Positions 1-7,910 are shown, numbered from the stretch's first letter. The stretch is DNA of 64,000 nt from Flavobacterium aquatile LMG 4008 = ATCC 11947 (GCF_000757385.1 NZ_JRHH01000004.1:62001-126000); one strand, 5' to 3'. The notes: generated by a model not told the origin, from the letters alone. Made by a program: numbers and translations.

Positions 1-1
1 T

Positions 2-940
2 TTATCGCATGGCGGACATTTAACTCACGGTTCTCCAGTAAATTTTTCTGGAAAATTATATTCTCCAAGTTTTTATGGTGTTGAACCAGAAACAGGTCAG
101 TTTGATTACGATAAAATCCAAGCAATTGCTACTAAAGAACAACCAAAATTAATTATCGCTGGTGCCTCTGCATACTGTCGTGATATGGATTTTGCTCGTT
201 TTAGAGAAATTGCTGATTCTGTTGGAGCTTTACTTTTAGCCGATATTTCGCATCCTGCTGGATTAATTGCCAAAGGATTAATGAACGATCCAATGCCGCA
301 TTGTCATATCGTTACAACAACAACTCACAAAACATTACGCGGACCAAGAGGCGGAATGATTATGATGGGTAAAGATTTTGAAAATCCGTTTGGGTTAACT
401 ACTCCAAAAGGTGAAATCAGAATGATGTCTTCTTTATTAGATTTAGCGGTTTTCCCAGGAAATCAAGGCGGGCCATTAATGCACATTATCGCTGCAAAAG
501 CAGTTGCCTTTGGTGAATGTCTAACAGATGAATTCTTTAGATATGCAATGCAAGTGCAAAAAAATGCTAAAGCAATGGCAGAAGCATTCAATAAAAGAGG
601 TTACAATTTAATTTCTGGTGGAACAGACAATCACATGATGTTGATTGACTTACGTAACAAAAATATTACAGGTAAAGAAGCAGAAAACGCATTAGTTAAA
701 GCCGAAATTACAGTTAACAAAAATATGGTTCCATTTGATGATAAATCACCTTTTGTAACTTCTGGAATTCGTGTTGGAACACCAGCCATTACAACTCGTG
801 GTTTGATAGAAGAAGATATGGAAACGATTGTAGAATTCATCGACAGAGTTTTAATGAATCATACAGACGAATCGGTTATTGAACAAGTTGCCGATGAAGT
901 AAACGAAATGATGAGCGAAAGAGCTATGTTTGTTTTCTAA
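2..940 (+). CDS. glyA: Serine hydroxymethyltransferase, 3' part
   Basis: This is the C-terminal three quarters of the PLP enzyme that interconverts serine and glycine while charging tetrahydrofolate with a one-carbon unit in the cytoplasm. The frame is open from base 2, so the start lies before the window; the visible part opens with the family stretch [18 protein letters not shown]. The PLP-lysine motif [14 protein letters not shown] and the downstream FPGNQGGP and GTPAITTRG motifs are intact. The ATG at 185 is internal. The gene ends at TAA 938-940 and is followed directly by a hairpin terminator. Identification is secure; only the missing 5' end is unknown. Confidence 0.97.
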   Translation, partial: LSHGGHLTHGSPVNFSGKLYSPSFYGVEPETGQFDYDKIQAIATKEQPKLIIAGASAYCRDMDFARFREIADSVGALLLADISHPAGLIAKGLMNDPMPHCHIVTTTTHKTLRGPRGGMIMMGKDFENPFGLTTPKGEIRMMSSLLDLAVFPGNQGGPLMHIIAAKAVAFGECLTDEFFRYAMQVQKNAKAMAEAFNKRGYNLISGGTDNHMMLIDLRNKNITGKEAENALVKAEITVNKNMVPFDDKSPFVTSGIRVGTPAITTRGLIEEDMETIVEFIDRVLMNHTDESVIEQVADEVNEMMSERAMFVF

Positions 941-958
941 TTAGATACAGATTCAAAT

Positions 959-999
959 AAAAAACCTCCAAAATTTTGATATTTTGGAGGTTTTTCTTT
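959..999. terminator. Intrinsic terminator after glyA
   Basis: A perfect stem (AAAACCTCCAAAA with its complement TTTTGGAGGTTTT) around a short AT loop is followed by a T run. It lies between converging glyA (+) and the lipoprotein gene at 1005-1478 (-), and the A/T flanks on both sides would let it act on both strands. Confidence 0.85.
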
Positions 1000-1004
1000 T
1001 TAAA

Positions 1005-1478
1005 TTACATCGGTTTTTTAGCCAATTCTTTCGTGTTCATAGCAGCTACTTTTCCGTCTTTATTTATGGTGACATTTAGTTCGCGTTCAAAGTATTTTTT
1101 CTCATATTGAATTTTGTATTTGAACAAATAATCATCGGTTTCTACATCATGAATCACTTCGGATAATTGCAAGTCGATGAACTTTCCGTTTCGCATGATA
1201 ATCTTCTGACAAGTTTTTGAGATTTTTTCTACAGTTGCATTTTTAATTACACTTTCTGTAGCTTCGTCTTTTGAAAAAGATTTGAATTTGGATGTGTTGC
1301 ACGTTTCTAAAAGTCGTTTTCCTAAATCGTACGCTCTATTTTTCTTTGCTGAATTTACTTCCTTGAAATCCATTTTTACATAACGAGAATAGGCTTCTTT
1401 GGTATCTGAACCAGAATTTGGGCTTTTGCTTTTGCAAGATGCCATCACAATTAAGAGTAGAACAATGTATTTTTTCAT
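1005..1478 (-). CDS. Small predicted lipoprotein
   Basis: A 157-residue protein with a short hydrophobic leader (MKKYIVLLLIVMASC) ending in a lipobox, so Cys15 is the likely lipidated residue and the mature protein is membrane-anchored. The mature part is lysine-rich and polar with no motif I recognise; it has a mixed alpha/beta look with several alternating hydrophobic segments near the C-terminus. It stands alone, convergent with glyA and divergent from yaaA. The start is supported because the leader begins exactly there. Function unknown. Confidence 0.75.
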   Translation of the reverse strand: MKKYIVLLLIVMASCKSKSPNSGSDTKEAYSRYVKMDFKEVNSAKKNRAYDLGKRLLETCNTSKFKSFSKDEATESVIKNATVEKISKTCQKIIMRNGKFIDLQLSEVIHDVETDDYLFKYKIQYEKKYFERELNVTINKDGKVAAMNTKELAKKPM

Positions 1479-1596
1479 AGTAAAAGTTTAAAATTAGAAA
1501 ACTAAAAAACGGTAATTTTAGTATATAGAATCAATGAATTCTATCGCAAGATAGATTTTAAGATATAGTTTTTATTACATTATATAAACTAATTTG

Positions 1597-1604
1597 TAAT
1601 TTTG
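1597..1604 (+). promoter_or_regulatory. Candidate -7 box for yaaA
   Basis: TAATTTTG matches the Bacteroidetes TAnnTTTG box and ends 18 bases before the yaaA ATG, the right distance for a short leader. No clear TTG/TTTG -33 element sits at 19-22 bases upstream. Confidence 0.45.
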
Positions 1605-1622
1605 AACATTAAAATTATATAA

Positions 1623-2384
1623 ATGAAAATTGTTATTTCTCCAGCCAAGTCATTAGATTTTGAAACTCAAGTACCTATAACTTCCTACACGGAATATGGT
1701 TTTCAAAAACAATCACTAGCTATTGATAAAGTCCTTAAAAAGAAAAAGCCAAAGGAGTTAATGGACTTAATGTCGATTTCAGATAAATTGGCCGATTTAA
1801 ATTGGAATAGAAATCAAACGAGAAATGTATCCGAAATAACGGCTGAAAATGGTCGTCAAGCCATTTATGCTTTCAATGGCGATGTCTATCTTGGTTTGGA
1901 TGCTTACTCCTTATCGCAAGAGCAAATCAATAAATTGCAAGAAAAACTCCGAATTCTATCGGGATTGTATGGTCTATTGAAACCGTTGGATTTAATTCAG
2001 CCGTACCGATTAGAAATGGGAACTAAAATACCAATCGGTAAAAACAAAAACTTGTATGAGTTTTGGAAACCCATTATTGTCAAAGAATTAAACTCAGAAT
2101 TGTCTAAAGACGAATTGTTTGTGAATTTGGCAAGTAATGAATATTTTGATGCAGTTGATGTAAAGAAACTCAAAGTTCCAGTAATCACTCCAGAATTTAA
2201 AGATTATAAAGACGGAAAATTAAAGATGATTAGTTTCTTTGCTAAAAAGGCGAGAGGCATGATGGTGCGTTACATTATTGACACCAATGCCGAAACTATT
2301 GATGATTTAAAAGGATTTAACTACGAAGGATATGCCTTTGATAGCAACCTAAGTAAAGGAAATAAATTGGTTTTCACTAGATAA
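1623..2384 (+). CDS. yaaA: YaaA/DUF328 peroxide stress protein
   Basis: A 253-residue cytoplasmic protein of the YaaA (UPF0246) family, which lowers free iron and oxidative damage during peroxide stress. Seen here: the N-terminal MKIVISPAKSLDFE signature, the central NGDVYLGLDA and LSGLYGLLKPLDLIQPYRLEMGTK blocks, the VNLASNEY block, and the C-terminal FFAKKARGMMVRYI and GYAFD blocks. Length is that of the family. The start ATG opens the conserved signature, and a -7 promoter box lies just upstream. It converges on the small gene ending at 2386 with one base between the stops. Confidence 0.95.
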   Translation: MKIVISPAKSLDFETQVPITSYTEYGFQKQSLAIDKVLKKKKPKELMDLMSISDKLADLNWNRNQTRNVSEITAENGRQAIYAFNGDVYLGLDAYSLSQEQINKLQEKLRILSGLYGLLKPLDLIQPYRLEMGTKIPIGKNKNLYEFWKPIIVKELNSELSKDELFVNLASNEYFDAVDVKKLKVPVITPEFKDYKDGKLKMISFFAKKARGMMVRYIIDTNAETIDDLKGFNYEGYAFDSNLSKGNKLVFTR

Positions 2385-2385
2385 A

Positions 2386-2733
2386 CTACACGTACAAATA
2401 TTCTTGATATTCTCTAATGGTTTCGCGTGTTGCCTTGCGTTGATCACGTGCCAATTCGCGCATGGCTTCTACACCTTTCTTAGCACAACGTTTAACTTTA
2501 GTTAACCTAGTTGAGAATTCTAGAAGTTTGGAAGCGTCGTCTGGGCTTAATTTTAATTTTAACTCATCAACAAATTCAGAGAATTCGCTTACAACTTTGC
2601 GGTTTTCATCGTATTCTGATGATAATTCGTCTAATAACTCATCAATTTCATTAGAAATGTCTTTTCCAATATCTTCACTTTTCTTACAAAGTTCTTGGAT
2701 AATCTTTTTCTCATTATTGCCAAAAAGTCCCAT
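2386..2733 (-). CDS. Small coiled-coil protein, unknown function
   Basis: A 115-residue, strongly charged and helical protein (MGLFGNNEKKIIQELCKKSEDIGKD...) with heptad-like Leu/Ile spacing through residues 10-70, suggesting one long coiled coil, and a basic C-terminal part rich in Arg and Lys. There is no signal peptide or membrane segment. I do not recognise the family. It has a normal AT-rich upstream region and convergent yaaA downstream. The antisense ORF at 2462-2743 is its shadow. Confidence 0.7.
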   Translation of the reverse strand: MGLFGNNEKKIIQELCKKSEDIGKDISNEIDELLDELSSEYDENRKVVSEFSEFVDELKLKLSPDDASKLLEFSTRLTKVKRCAKKGVEAMRELARDQRKATRETIREYQEYLYV

Positions 2734-3195
2734 GATATGTTAATTTACGGTTAATAAACTGTTCGTAATCAGTCAAATATAATTATTATTTTTGAAATTT
2801 AACAAAGTTGTTGATAAGTTTTTATTTTGTTTTAAAATCTATTTAAACTCTTGTGATATGCACCGTTTTTAAAACAGATCACTTGATTTTTTAAAAGCAA
2901 AGATAGACTTGCGCAATTTCTCCGACTAAATCGTTTAAAATGATGAAGCTCTTTATGGTTTTTTTTGAAATCAAAATGATACTAAAAAAAGACAAACTCA
3001 CTACTTGCCGAGCACTTATATTTATATAATTATAGTCAAAACTTTACTAAAAAAAGACAATAGAGTTTATCTATAGTAGTAAGTTAACATATTTATTTTC
3101 AATATTTTAAACTATATTACATAAAGTATAATTTCGTTAAAATAAATTACCAATTAAAAGTTGGTTTTATGCTTCAAAATCAATATTGAGAAAAT
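2734..3195. other. Gene-free interval with a direct repeat
   Basis: 462 AT-rich bases between two minus-strand genes. No ORF of credible composition is visible. The only structure seen is a 25-base imperfect direct repeat at 2971-2995 and 3036-3060, exact over its last 15 bases (ACTAAAAAAAGACAA), with copies starting 65 bases apart. The promoter of the 2386-2733 gene should be at the left end. Confidence 0.6.
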
Positions 3196-3765
3196 TTATT
3201 CATTCAACCAATTAGATAAAATCGTTTTTCCAGTTGGAGTTAAAATGCTTTCTGGATGAAATTGAACACCTCTTGTATCATAAGTTTTGTGTCTAATAGA
3301 CATGATCTCACCGTCTTCGGATAAAGATGTGATTTCTAGACAATCAGGAAGATCAATCGGATTTATTGCCCAAGAATGGTAGCGTCCAACTTCTATTTGT
3401 TGTGGTAGATTTTTAAAAAGAAGTTCATCTTGAATGGTAACACTAATACTCGACGAAACTCCATGATGTACTTTTTCTAAATTGATAAGCGAGCCACCAA
3501 ACACCTCTCCAATGGCTTGCTGACCAAGGCAAATTCCGAGTATTTTTTTGCTAGAAGTATAAGTTTTAATAACCTCGGTTAAAAGTGCTGCTTCTGAGGG
3601 AATTCCTGGTCCAGGAGAAAGAATAATTGCATCGTATTTTTCTAGTTCAGTAATCTCAAATTCGTCGTTTCTTAATACGGTGACGGTACAATTTAAATCT
3701 TCAAAATAATGTACTAAATTAAAAGTAAAGCTGTCGTAATTATCAATAAGAACCAAGTTTTTCAT
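3196..3765 (-). CDS. Glutamine amidotransferase, PabA/TrpG type
   Basis: Class I glutamine amidotransferase subunit that supplies ammonia to anthranilate synthase or aminodeoxychorismate synthase. Seen: the opening MKNLVLIDNYDSFTFNL typical of the family, the SPGPG oxyanion region near residue 50, the nucleophile in GICLGQQ (Cys79), and the catalytic FHPES near the C-terminus. I use the ATG at 3765 because the family signature begins there; an upstream ATG at 3780 would add five atypical residues. No synthase partner gene is adjacent, so whether it serves folate or tryptophan synthesis (or both) cannot be told here. Confidence 0.92.
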   Translation of the reverse strand: MKNLVLIDNYDSFTFNLVHYFEDLNCTVTVLRNDEFEITELEKYDAIILSPGPGIPSEAALLTEVIKTYTSSKKILGICLGQQAIGEVFGGSLINLEKVHHGVSSSISVTIQDELLFKNLPQQIEVGRYHSWAINPIDLPDCLEITSLSEDGEIMSIRHKTYDTRGVQFHPESILTPTGKTILSNWLNE

Positions 3766-3785
3766 TAGGCAAAATAACAAAAAAA

Positions 3786-3822
3786 AACCTTAAAGATTTC
3801 TCTCTAAGGTTTCTTTGTTCAA
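3786..3822. terminator. Hairpin terminator
   Basis: AAACCTTA and TAAGGTTT form an 8-bp stem with A/T runs outside, placed just past the yceI stop on the minus strand and just before the pabA/trpG start. It should end the marR-nitroreductase-yceI transcript. Confidence 0.6.
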
Positions 3823-3839
3823 AGCAATTTTATTTTTTA

Positions 3840-4409
3840 TTAGAACACTAAGTTTACAGATAATTCAAATTCATCTGAAATTACATTATCTCCTAAGTTT
3901 TCGAAGAAGTTTTTAGACTTGTATTTGATATCATATTTAGTTCTATCAACGTTAAAAGCGGCAGTTGCTGCATTGCCTTTTACAGTTAAATCAAATGTTA
4001 CTGGAGCAGTTACTTCTTTAATTGTTAAATCAGCAGTTACTTTGTATAAACCATTTCCTTTTCCAGATAAATTAGTTATTTTTAATTTAGCAGTTGGGTA
4101 TTTTTCAACACCAAAGAAATCATCAGCTTTCAAGTGACCGTCTAATTTTTCTTTTCCTTTACCAGCTTGTAAATCTGTAGTGTTAATTGAGTTCATGTCA
4201 ACTACAAATTCACCACCTTTTAATACTTTTCCTTTAAATACTAAAGTACCACTTGAAAAGTTTACAACACCATTATGTTGTCCTGTAACTTTTTTTCCAA
4301 CCCATGCAATGCTACTTTTCTTCACATCGATTTTTTTGTTTTGTGCTGTAGTTAATGTTGTGCTTAATACTACTAATGCTGCAATTGCAATTGTTTTTAA
4401 ATTTTTCAT
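3840..4409 (-). CDS. YceI family periplasmic protein
   Basis: A 189-residue YceI-like lipocalin-fold protein with a signal peptide (MKNLKTIAIAALVVLSTTLTTAQ, cleaved after about residue 22). Seen: KKSSIAWVGKKVTGQHNGVVNFSSG, a conserved opening of the family, then GGEFVVDMNSI and the alternating beta-strand pattern to the C-terminus. Family members bind isoprenoid or quinone-like lipids; the ligand here is unknown. It follows the nitroreductase by 26 bases and is probably the last gene of the MarR-controlled operon, fitting a quinone or electrophile response. Confidence 0.92.
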   Translation of the reverse strand: MKNLKTIAIAALVVLSTTLTTAQNKKIDVKKSSIAWVGKKVTGQHNGVVNFSSGTLVFKGKVLKGGEFVVDMNSINTTDLQAGKGKEKLDGHLKADDFFGVEKYPTAKLKITNLSGKGNGLYKVTADLTIKEVTAPVTFDLTVKGNAATAAFNVDRTKYDIKYKSKNFFENLGDNVISDEFELSVNLVF

Positions 4410-4435
4410 TGTTTTTAATTTAGTTTATTTAATTA

Positions 4436-5068
4436 TTATAGATTTAGAAATAATTCTTCGTTTGATTTACGTACTTTAACGTAATGTTGGGTTGCATCTT
4501 CTTCATGACGGTAACCAATAGTTGCCACTAAAGACGCGTGTAATCCTAGTTTTTTTAATCCTAATATTTCATCATATTGTTCTGGCTCAAAACCTTCCAT
4601 AGGCGTCACATCAATTTTTAATTCTGCTGCAGCATTTAAAAGATTTCCAAGAGCTAAATACGTTTGTTTTGAAGTCCAAGTGTTTCGCGCTTCTTCTGGT
4701 AAAGTTGTAATTTTAGATTTCATAAAATCGGAATAACCTTGAAGACCTTCCATTGAAACACCTCTAGTTTCAGTTAAATTTTTGAAATAAGCATCAATTT
4801 CAGTTTCACCAATATTTGTTACATTGGCAAAAACAATTAAGTGCGACGCATCGACAATTTGTGTTTGTCCCCAAGAAACTGGCTGTAATTTTGCTCTTAA
4901 TTCTGGATTTTCTACAAAAATCACTTTGTAAGGTTGTAATCCGTATGATGAAGATGATAATCTAATAGCTTCTTTAAGTGTTGCTAAATCTTCATTTGAT
5001 ACTTTCTTAGAAGTATCAAATTTTTTGGTTGCATAACGCCAATTGGCGTCTTGTATAAAATTGCTCAT
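4436..5068 (-). CDS. NAD(P)H-dependent nitroreductase (NfsB-like)
   Basis: A 210-residue FMN oxidoreductase of the nitroreductase superfamily, which reduces nitroaromatics or quinones in the cytoplasm. Seen: RYATKKFD near residue 12 (FMN phosphate contact), SSSSYGLQPYKVIFV, KQTYLALGNLLNAAAELKID and the C-terminal ATIGYRHEED. Length is normal. It starts 9 bases after the MarR stop and precedes yceI, so the three genes form one operon. MarR-nitroreductase operons elsewhere usually respond to quinones or electrophiles; that role is inferred from context. Confidence 0.92.
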   Translation of the reverse strand: MSNFIQDANWRYATKKFDTSKKVSNEDLATLKEAIRLSSSSYGLQPYKVIFVENPELRAKLQPVSWGQTQIVDASHLIVFANVTNIGETEIDAYFKNLTETRGVSMEGLQGYSDFMKSKITTLPEEARNTWTSKQTYLALGNLLNAAAELKIDVTPMEGFEPEQYDEILGLKKLGLHASLVATIGYRHEEDATQHYVKVRKSNEELFLNL

Positions 5069-5077
5069 AGTTGTTTT

Positions 5078-5551
5078 TTATTTAAGTTGTCGGTATTTTT
5101 CTAATAAGTCGTTTAACAATACAACTTCATCTGGATTTAAATTAGAAGAAAAATAATTTTCATGCTCAATAACCATCGGATCTAAATATTTCAATAAGTC
5201 TAAACCTTTTTGAGTTATTTGTACTTCAATTTTTCGCCTATTATCAGGACAAACTTCTCTTGTAACTAAATCTTTCAAAAGTAATTTATCAATCAATCGG
5301 GTAGTGTTGCTGTTTTTTGCAATCATTCGTTCTTGAATTACACACATGTTTGCAGGAAAACCTTTTTGACCTCGTAAAATTCGCAATACATTATATTGTT
5401 CCGATGATAAATCGTGCGGTTTTAAAATTTCACTAAATTTATCTCCAATTACGTTGTGAGTGTACATAACATTAAGGATGATTTTTTTAGAATCACTCAA
5501 TGTAACGTTAGATTTAATTATCTCTTCAATTCTCATATTCGTAGTTGTCAT
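5078..5551 (-). CDS. MarR family transcriptional regulator
   Basis: A 157-residue winged-helix repressor. The HTH/wing region spans about residues 45-120 (LSSEQYNVLRILRGQKG, NTTRLIDKLLLKDLVTREVC, DNRRKIEVQITQKG) with dimerisation helices at both ends. Cys100 in the wing and Cys68 near the recognition helix are possible redox sensors. It heads the operon with the nitroreductase and yceI. Two palindromes in its promoter suggest autorepression. The first ATG (5551) is given; the ATG at 5536 (MRIEEIIKS) is also credible, because the predicted -7 box at 5563-5570 would leave only a very short leader before 5551. Confidence 0.92.
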   Translation of the reverse strand: MTTTNMRIEEIIKSNVTLSDSKKIILNVMYTHNVIGDKFSEILKPHDLSSEQYNVLRILRGQKGFPANMCVIQERMIAKNSNTTRLIDKLLLKDLVTREVCPDNRRKIEVQITQKGLDLLKYLDPMVIEHENYFSSNLNPDEVVLLNDLLEKYRQLK

Positions 5552-5595
5552 ATTTGTAGGTACAAATGTAAATAGTTTTTTATTTGTATATACAA
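5552..5595. promoter_or_regulatory. marR promoter with two palindromic operators
   Basis: Two palindromes with the core TTGTA-N2-TACAA: ATTTGTAGGTACAAAT at 5552-5567 and TTGTATATACAA at 5584-5595, exactly 30 bases centre to centre. On the minus strand the first overlaps a TACATTTG box (5570-5563, TAnnTTTG match) and the second supplies TTG (5595-5593) 22 bases upstream. A bound MarR dimer at each site would cover both promoter elements. Confidence 0.7.
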
Positions 5596-5647
5596 CTATA
5601 CTGTTATTTTTTTGTTAATTTATTTTAATGGGTTTCAAATGAATTGC

Positions 5648-5655
5648 TACTTTTG
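5648..5655 (+). promoter_or_regulatory. Candidate -7 box for rhodanese gene
   Basis: TACTTTTG matches TAnnTTTG and lies 19 bases before the ATG at 5675. It falls inside the longer reading frame that begins at 5612, which supports the downstream start. No well-spaced -33 element was found. Confidence 0.4.
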
Positions 5656-5674
5656 GAAAAAAAAATTAAATACT

Positions 5675-5986
5675 ATGAATCTATCACAACAAGAGTGGGC
5701 ATCACAATTAGAAGCCGATAACAACGCAGTAATTTTGGACGTAAGAACAGACGATGAATGGAATGACGGAATTATACCTGGTGCAATTTTAAATGATATT
5801 TACAAAGGTCAAGGTTTTATCTACAAACTTGAAGAACTTGATAAATCTAAAAATTATTATGTTTATTGCAAAGCCGGCGGAAGAAGCGCTCAAGCATGCA
5901 GCATAATGAAGCAAATGGGTTTTGAAAATACTTATAACCTTGAAGGTGGTTTCATGAATTGGGAAGGTAAAGTAGCGCAACCCTAG
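5675..5986 (+). CDS. Single-domain rhodanese-like protein
   Basis: A 103-residue rhodanese domain that would carry a persulfide on its active-site cysteine and transfer sulfur in the cytoplasm. Seen: AVILDVRTDDEWNDGIIPGAI (the conserved Asp-Val-Arg region), active loop YCKAGGRS with the catalytic Cys, and NLEGGFMNWEG at the end. The frame is open from ATG 5612, but I choose ATG 5675 because conserved sequence starts only there and a promoter -7 box lies between the two. It is divergent from marR and may share its regulatory region. Convergent with the next gene, 5 bases apart. Confidence 0.9.
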   Translation: MNLSQQEWASQLEADNNAVILDVRTDDEWNDGIIPGAILNDIYKGQGFIYKLEELDKSKNYYVYCKAGGRSAQACSIMKQMGFENTYNLEGGFMNWEGKVAQP

Positions 5987-5991
5987 AACTT

Positions 5992-6417
5992 TTATGTTTT
6001 AGGTATTTTGTTTAAGATAGTTTTGTAAAAATCTTTTATTTGATCTCTATAGATTTGTGTTGTTTTAATCTCTACAACTGCATCGTTATTTTCTTTAATC
6101 ACTAATTTGTAAATATAGAATTTGTGAATAAAAGAATAAACTAGCAACACAATTCCAGTAACAATTAAACTATAAAAAGTAATATTTTTATTAGATTTCA
6201 AATACAAGTAAACATACAATAGGAGCGATGTGCTAGTCAAAAAACAAATTAAATTACTTAAAAGAACTCTGCTCTTAAAAAGATTTACTCTTTTAATAGA
6301 GTTTATGTAAATCTTATTTTTTTTAGATCCTTTTGTGATAATTAATTGATTGTGTGTTATATATCCAATTTTTTTATCAAAATAAACGATATCGTTTTTT
6401 GTTTCTATTGCTACCAT
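5992..6417 (-). CDS. Two-helix membrane protein, unknown
   Basis: A 141-residue protein with two adjacent transmembrane helices (about residues 50-73 and 79-98: LLSNLICFLTSTSLLLYVYLY and ITFYSLIVTGIVLLVYSF). The N-terminal 45 residues are rich in beta and Lys, and the C-terminal tail is soluble and charged (VVEIKTTQIYRDQIKDFYKTI). The layout resembles small membrane proteins with a PH-like domain, but I cannot assign a family. Single gene, convergent with the rhodanese gene. Confidence 0.65.
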   Translation of the reverse strand: MVAIETKNDIVYFDKKIGYITHNQLIITKGSKKNKIYINSIKRVNLFKSRVLLSNLICFLTSTSLLLYVYLYLKSNKNITFYSLIVTGIVLLVYSFIHKFYIYKLVIKENNDAVVEIKTTQIYRDQIKDFYKTILNKIPKT

Positions 6418-6491
6418 TATAACTATTTTATTTAAAGTACGAAGATTACACTATTTTTGGTTTTTTGAATGTAGAATGTTTTCTACAAAAG

Positions 6492-6530
6492 AAAAGTTAA
6501 ATCAGTTTTGGTTTAACTTTTTTTTACTTG
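6492..6530 (+). terminator. Isolated terminator-like hairpin
   Basis: AAAAGTTAAA and TTTAACTTTT form a perfect 10-bp stem with a 10-base loop, followed on the plus strand by a run of T. No plus-strand gene ends nearby (the nearest ends at 5986), so it may end read-through RNA antisense to the 5992-6417 gene, or an unannotated small RNA. Confidence 0.5.
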
Positions 6531-6937
6531 GGAAATACCTATAAAGTTTAATTTCTAAAATGCATTATTAATAAAAAACAGTAAGAATTTTACGTCATTA
6601 TTGATTTATTATTAGTAAATGCCTTGAATTGCAGTATTTTCCCTTTTTCGTGTCATATTTTTAATGTCATCTTGGCTTTTTATCTTTTTATGTAGTATTT
6701 AAACTACTAAACAATGTAAAATCTTCCTAATAAACGTTAAATTCTACACTTTATCGATACATGGCACAATACTTGGTTGGAAAGTTTGAGTTTGAGTTTG
6801 ATTTTATAATCTAACTTTTTAAGTAAAGTTCTTCTGGTTTATGTTGGATAACATTTCTAAAAAAGTGTATTTATAGACAAATCAAACTCCCAAATTTTAT
6901 TTGTTTAATAATTAGTAGGAGTGTAGTTTATCAGTTA

Positions 6938-6954
6938 TGTCGCAATTTGCGACA
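6938..6954. promoter_or_regulatory. 17-bp palindrome, possible operator
   Basis: TGTCGCAA-T-TTGCGACA is a perfect inverted repeat with 8-base arms. It is far more GC-rich than its surroundings and lies 60-76 bases upstream of the TAGTTTTG box of the LytTR/kinase operon. The shape is that of a binding site for a dimeric activator or an enhancer-binding protein; the protein is unknown. Confidence 0.5.
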
Positions 6955-7013
6955 CTTATTAATTCCATTCATTAAAAATCAAGGCTTGTATCACTTAATT
7001 ATAACTATAGTTT

Positions 7014-7021
7014 TAGTTTTG
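7014..7021 (+). promoter_or_regulatory. Candidate -7 box for the LytTR operon
   Basis: TAGTTTTG matches TAnnTTTG. A CTTG at 6985-6988 is the nearest -33 candidate but is 25 bases away, slightly too far. It would place the transcript start about 60 bases before the first receiver-domain codons at 7087-7100. Confidence 0.35.
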
Positions 7022-7167
7022 TAATACTTGGTTTTTTACTAAAAAAAAATATTCTCATTACACATTTAAATAATTACTTACCGTCCATAGTTACTATTAA
7101 CGCGATTGTCATTTCAAAAGAAATTGATACTATTCAGACTATAAAAAAGTTTGAAGAAGAAAATACC

Positions 7168-7848
7168 ATGATAATTTCATTATTGGGATGTTCTTCAACT
7201 ATTGAAAGTGGAGTAGATCAGATAAAAAGTCTACGACCAAACGTTGTTTTTTTAGATATACCTTCTGATGATAATTATTTTTTTGAATTGTTAAGCAAAT
7301 TAGAATTCAATCTCCCAAAATTAATTTTTATTTCATCGGATGTTTCCAATGCTTTGATAGCATTTAAGTACAACGCTGTTGATTTTATAAGTAAGCCAAT
7401 AAATTTTAATAGCATTATTATCAGTATTTACAAGGCAATTAAACTGATTGAGATGGAACGAATTTATCAAGAACAAAAAATTAATACAATAAATTCTATT
7501 AACTCAAGTACTCAAAATGTTAATTATGTTGCCATTTCATCCTTAGACAAAATAGAATTAATTCAGATGAAAGACATCATTTTTTGTCAAGCCGATGGAA
7601 AATACACCAATTTTCATCTTACCGATGGAAGAAAGATAATGTCATCTAGAAATCTTGGCGAATACAGTACCATTCTTGATGCTAATTATTTTTTTAGAAT
7701 TCATCACTCCTACATAATTAATTTAAGACATATTTCAAAAATCTCTAAGAAAGATGGTTATTTCTGTGAGCTATTAAACAAAGTTACATTGCCAATTGCA
7801 AAAAGAAGACAAGACGATTTTAATAAATTTATAAAACTAAAAGAGTAG
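7168..7848 (+). CDS. LytTR response regulator, degenerate receiver
   Basis: Receiver plus LytTR DNA-binding domain. From ATG 7168 it has 226 residues: the phosphoacceptor in VVFLDI (Asp30), the SSD switch position near 57, FISKP (Lys76), and a LytTR domain from about 125 to 222. However, receiver-like sequence continues in the same frame upstream: codons from 7087 read IVTINAIVISKEIDTIQTIKKF, the normal first strand and helix. The frame stays open back to 6976 but holds no ATG, GTG or TTG before 7168; ATA 7087 or ATT 7096 would be needed. The paired acidic residues (usually DD) read Ser-Lys. It precedes the PAS kinase by 62 bases. Either a rare start is used or the receiver is truncated. Confidence 0.85.
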   Translation: MIISLLGCSSTIESGVDQIKSLRPNVVFLDIPSDDNYFFELLSKLEFNLPKLIFISSDVSNALIAFKYNAVDFISKPINFNSIIISIYKAIKLIEMERIYQEQKINTINSINSSTQNVNYVAISSLDKIELIQMKDIIFCQADGKYTNFHLTDGRKIMSSRNLGEYSTILDANYFFRIHHSYIINLRHISKISKKDGYFCELLNKVTLPIAKRRQDDFNKFIKLKE

Positions 7849-7910
7849 CCTTTTTTTTATAATTATCAGTCAATTAATAGCTAGCATTAATTGGAAAGGA
7901 AACAATAAAA

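Larger units (their letters stand above)
6531..7086. other. Long gene-free leader of the LytTR operon
   Basis: About 550 AT-rich bases without a credible ORF. Structures seen are a 17-base palindrome at 6938-6954 and a -7-like TAGTTTTG at 7014-7021. An isolated TGGCAC-N5-TTGG at 6762-6776 resembles a sigma-54 promoter only loosely. Confidence 0.5.

Noticed and set aside
6762..6776. Sigma-54 promoter TGGCAC-N5-TTGG
   Set aside because: The -12 part is GG rather than GC and it lies upstream, not downstream, of the candidate enhancer palindrome, about 300 bases from the gene.
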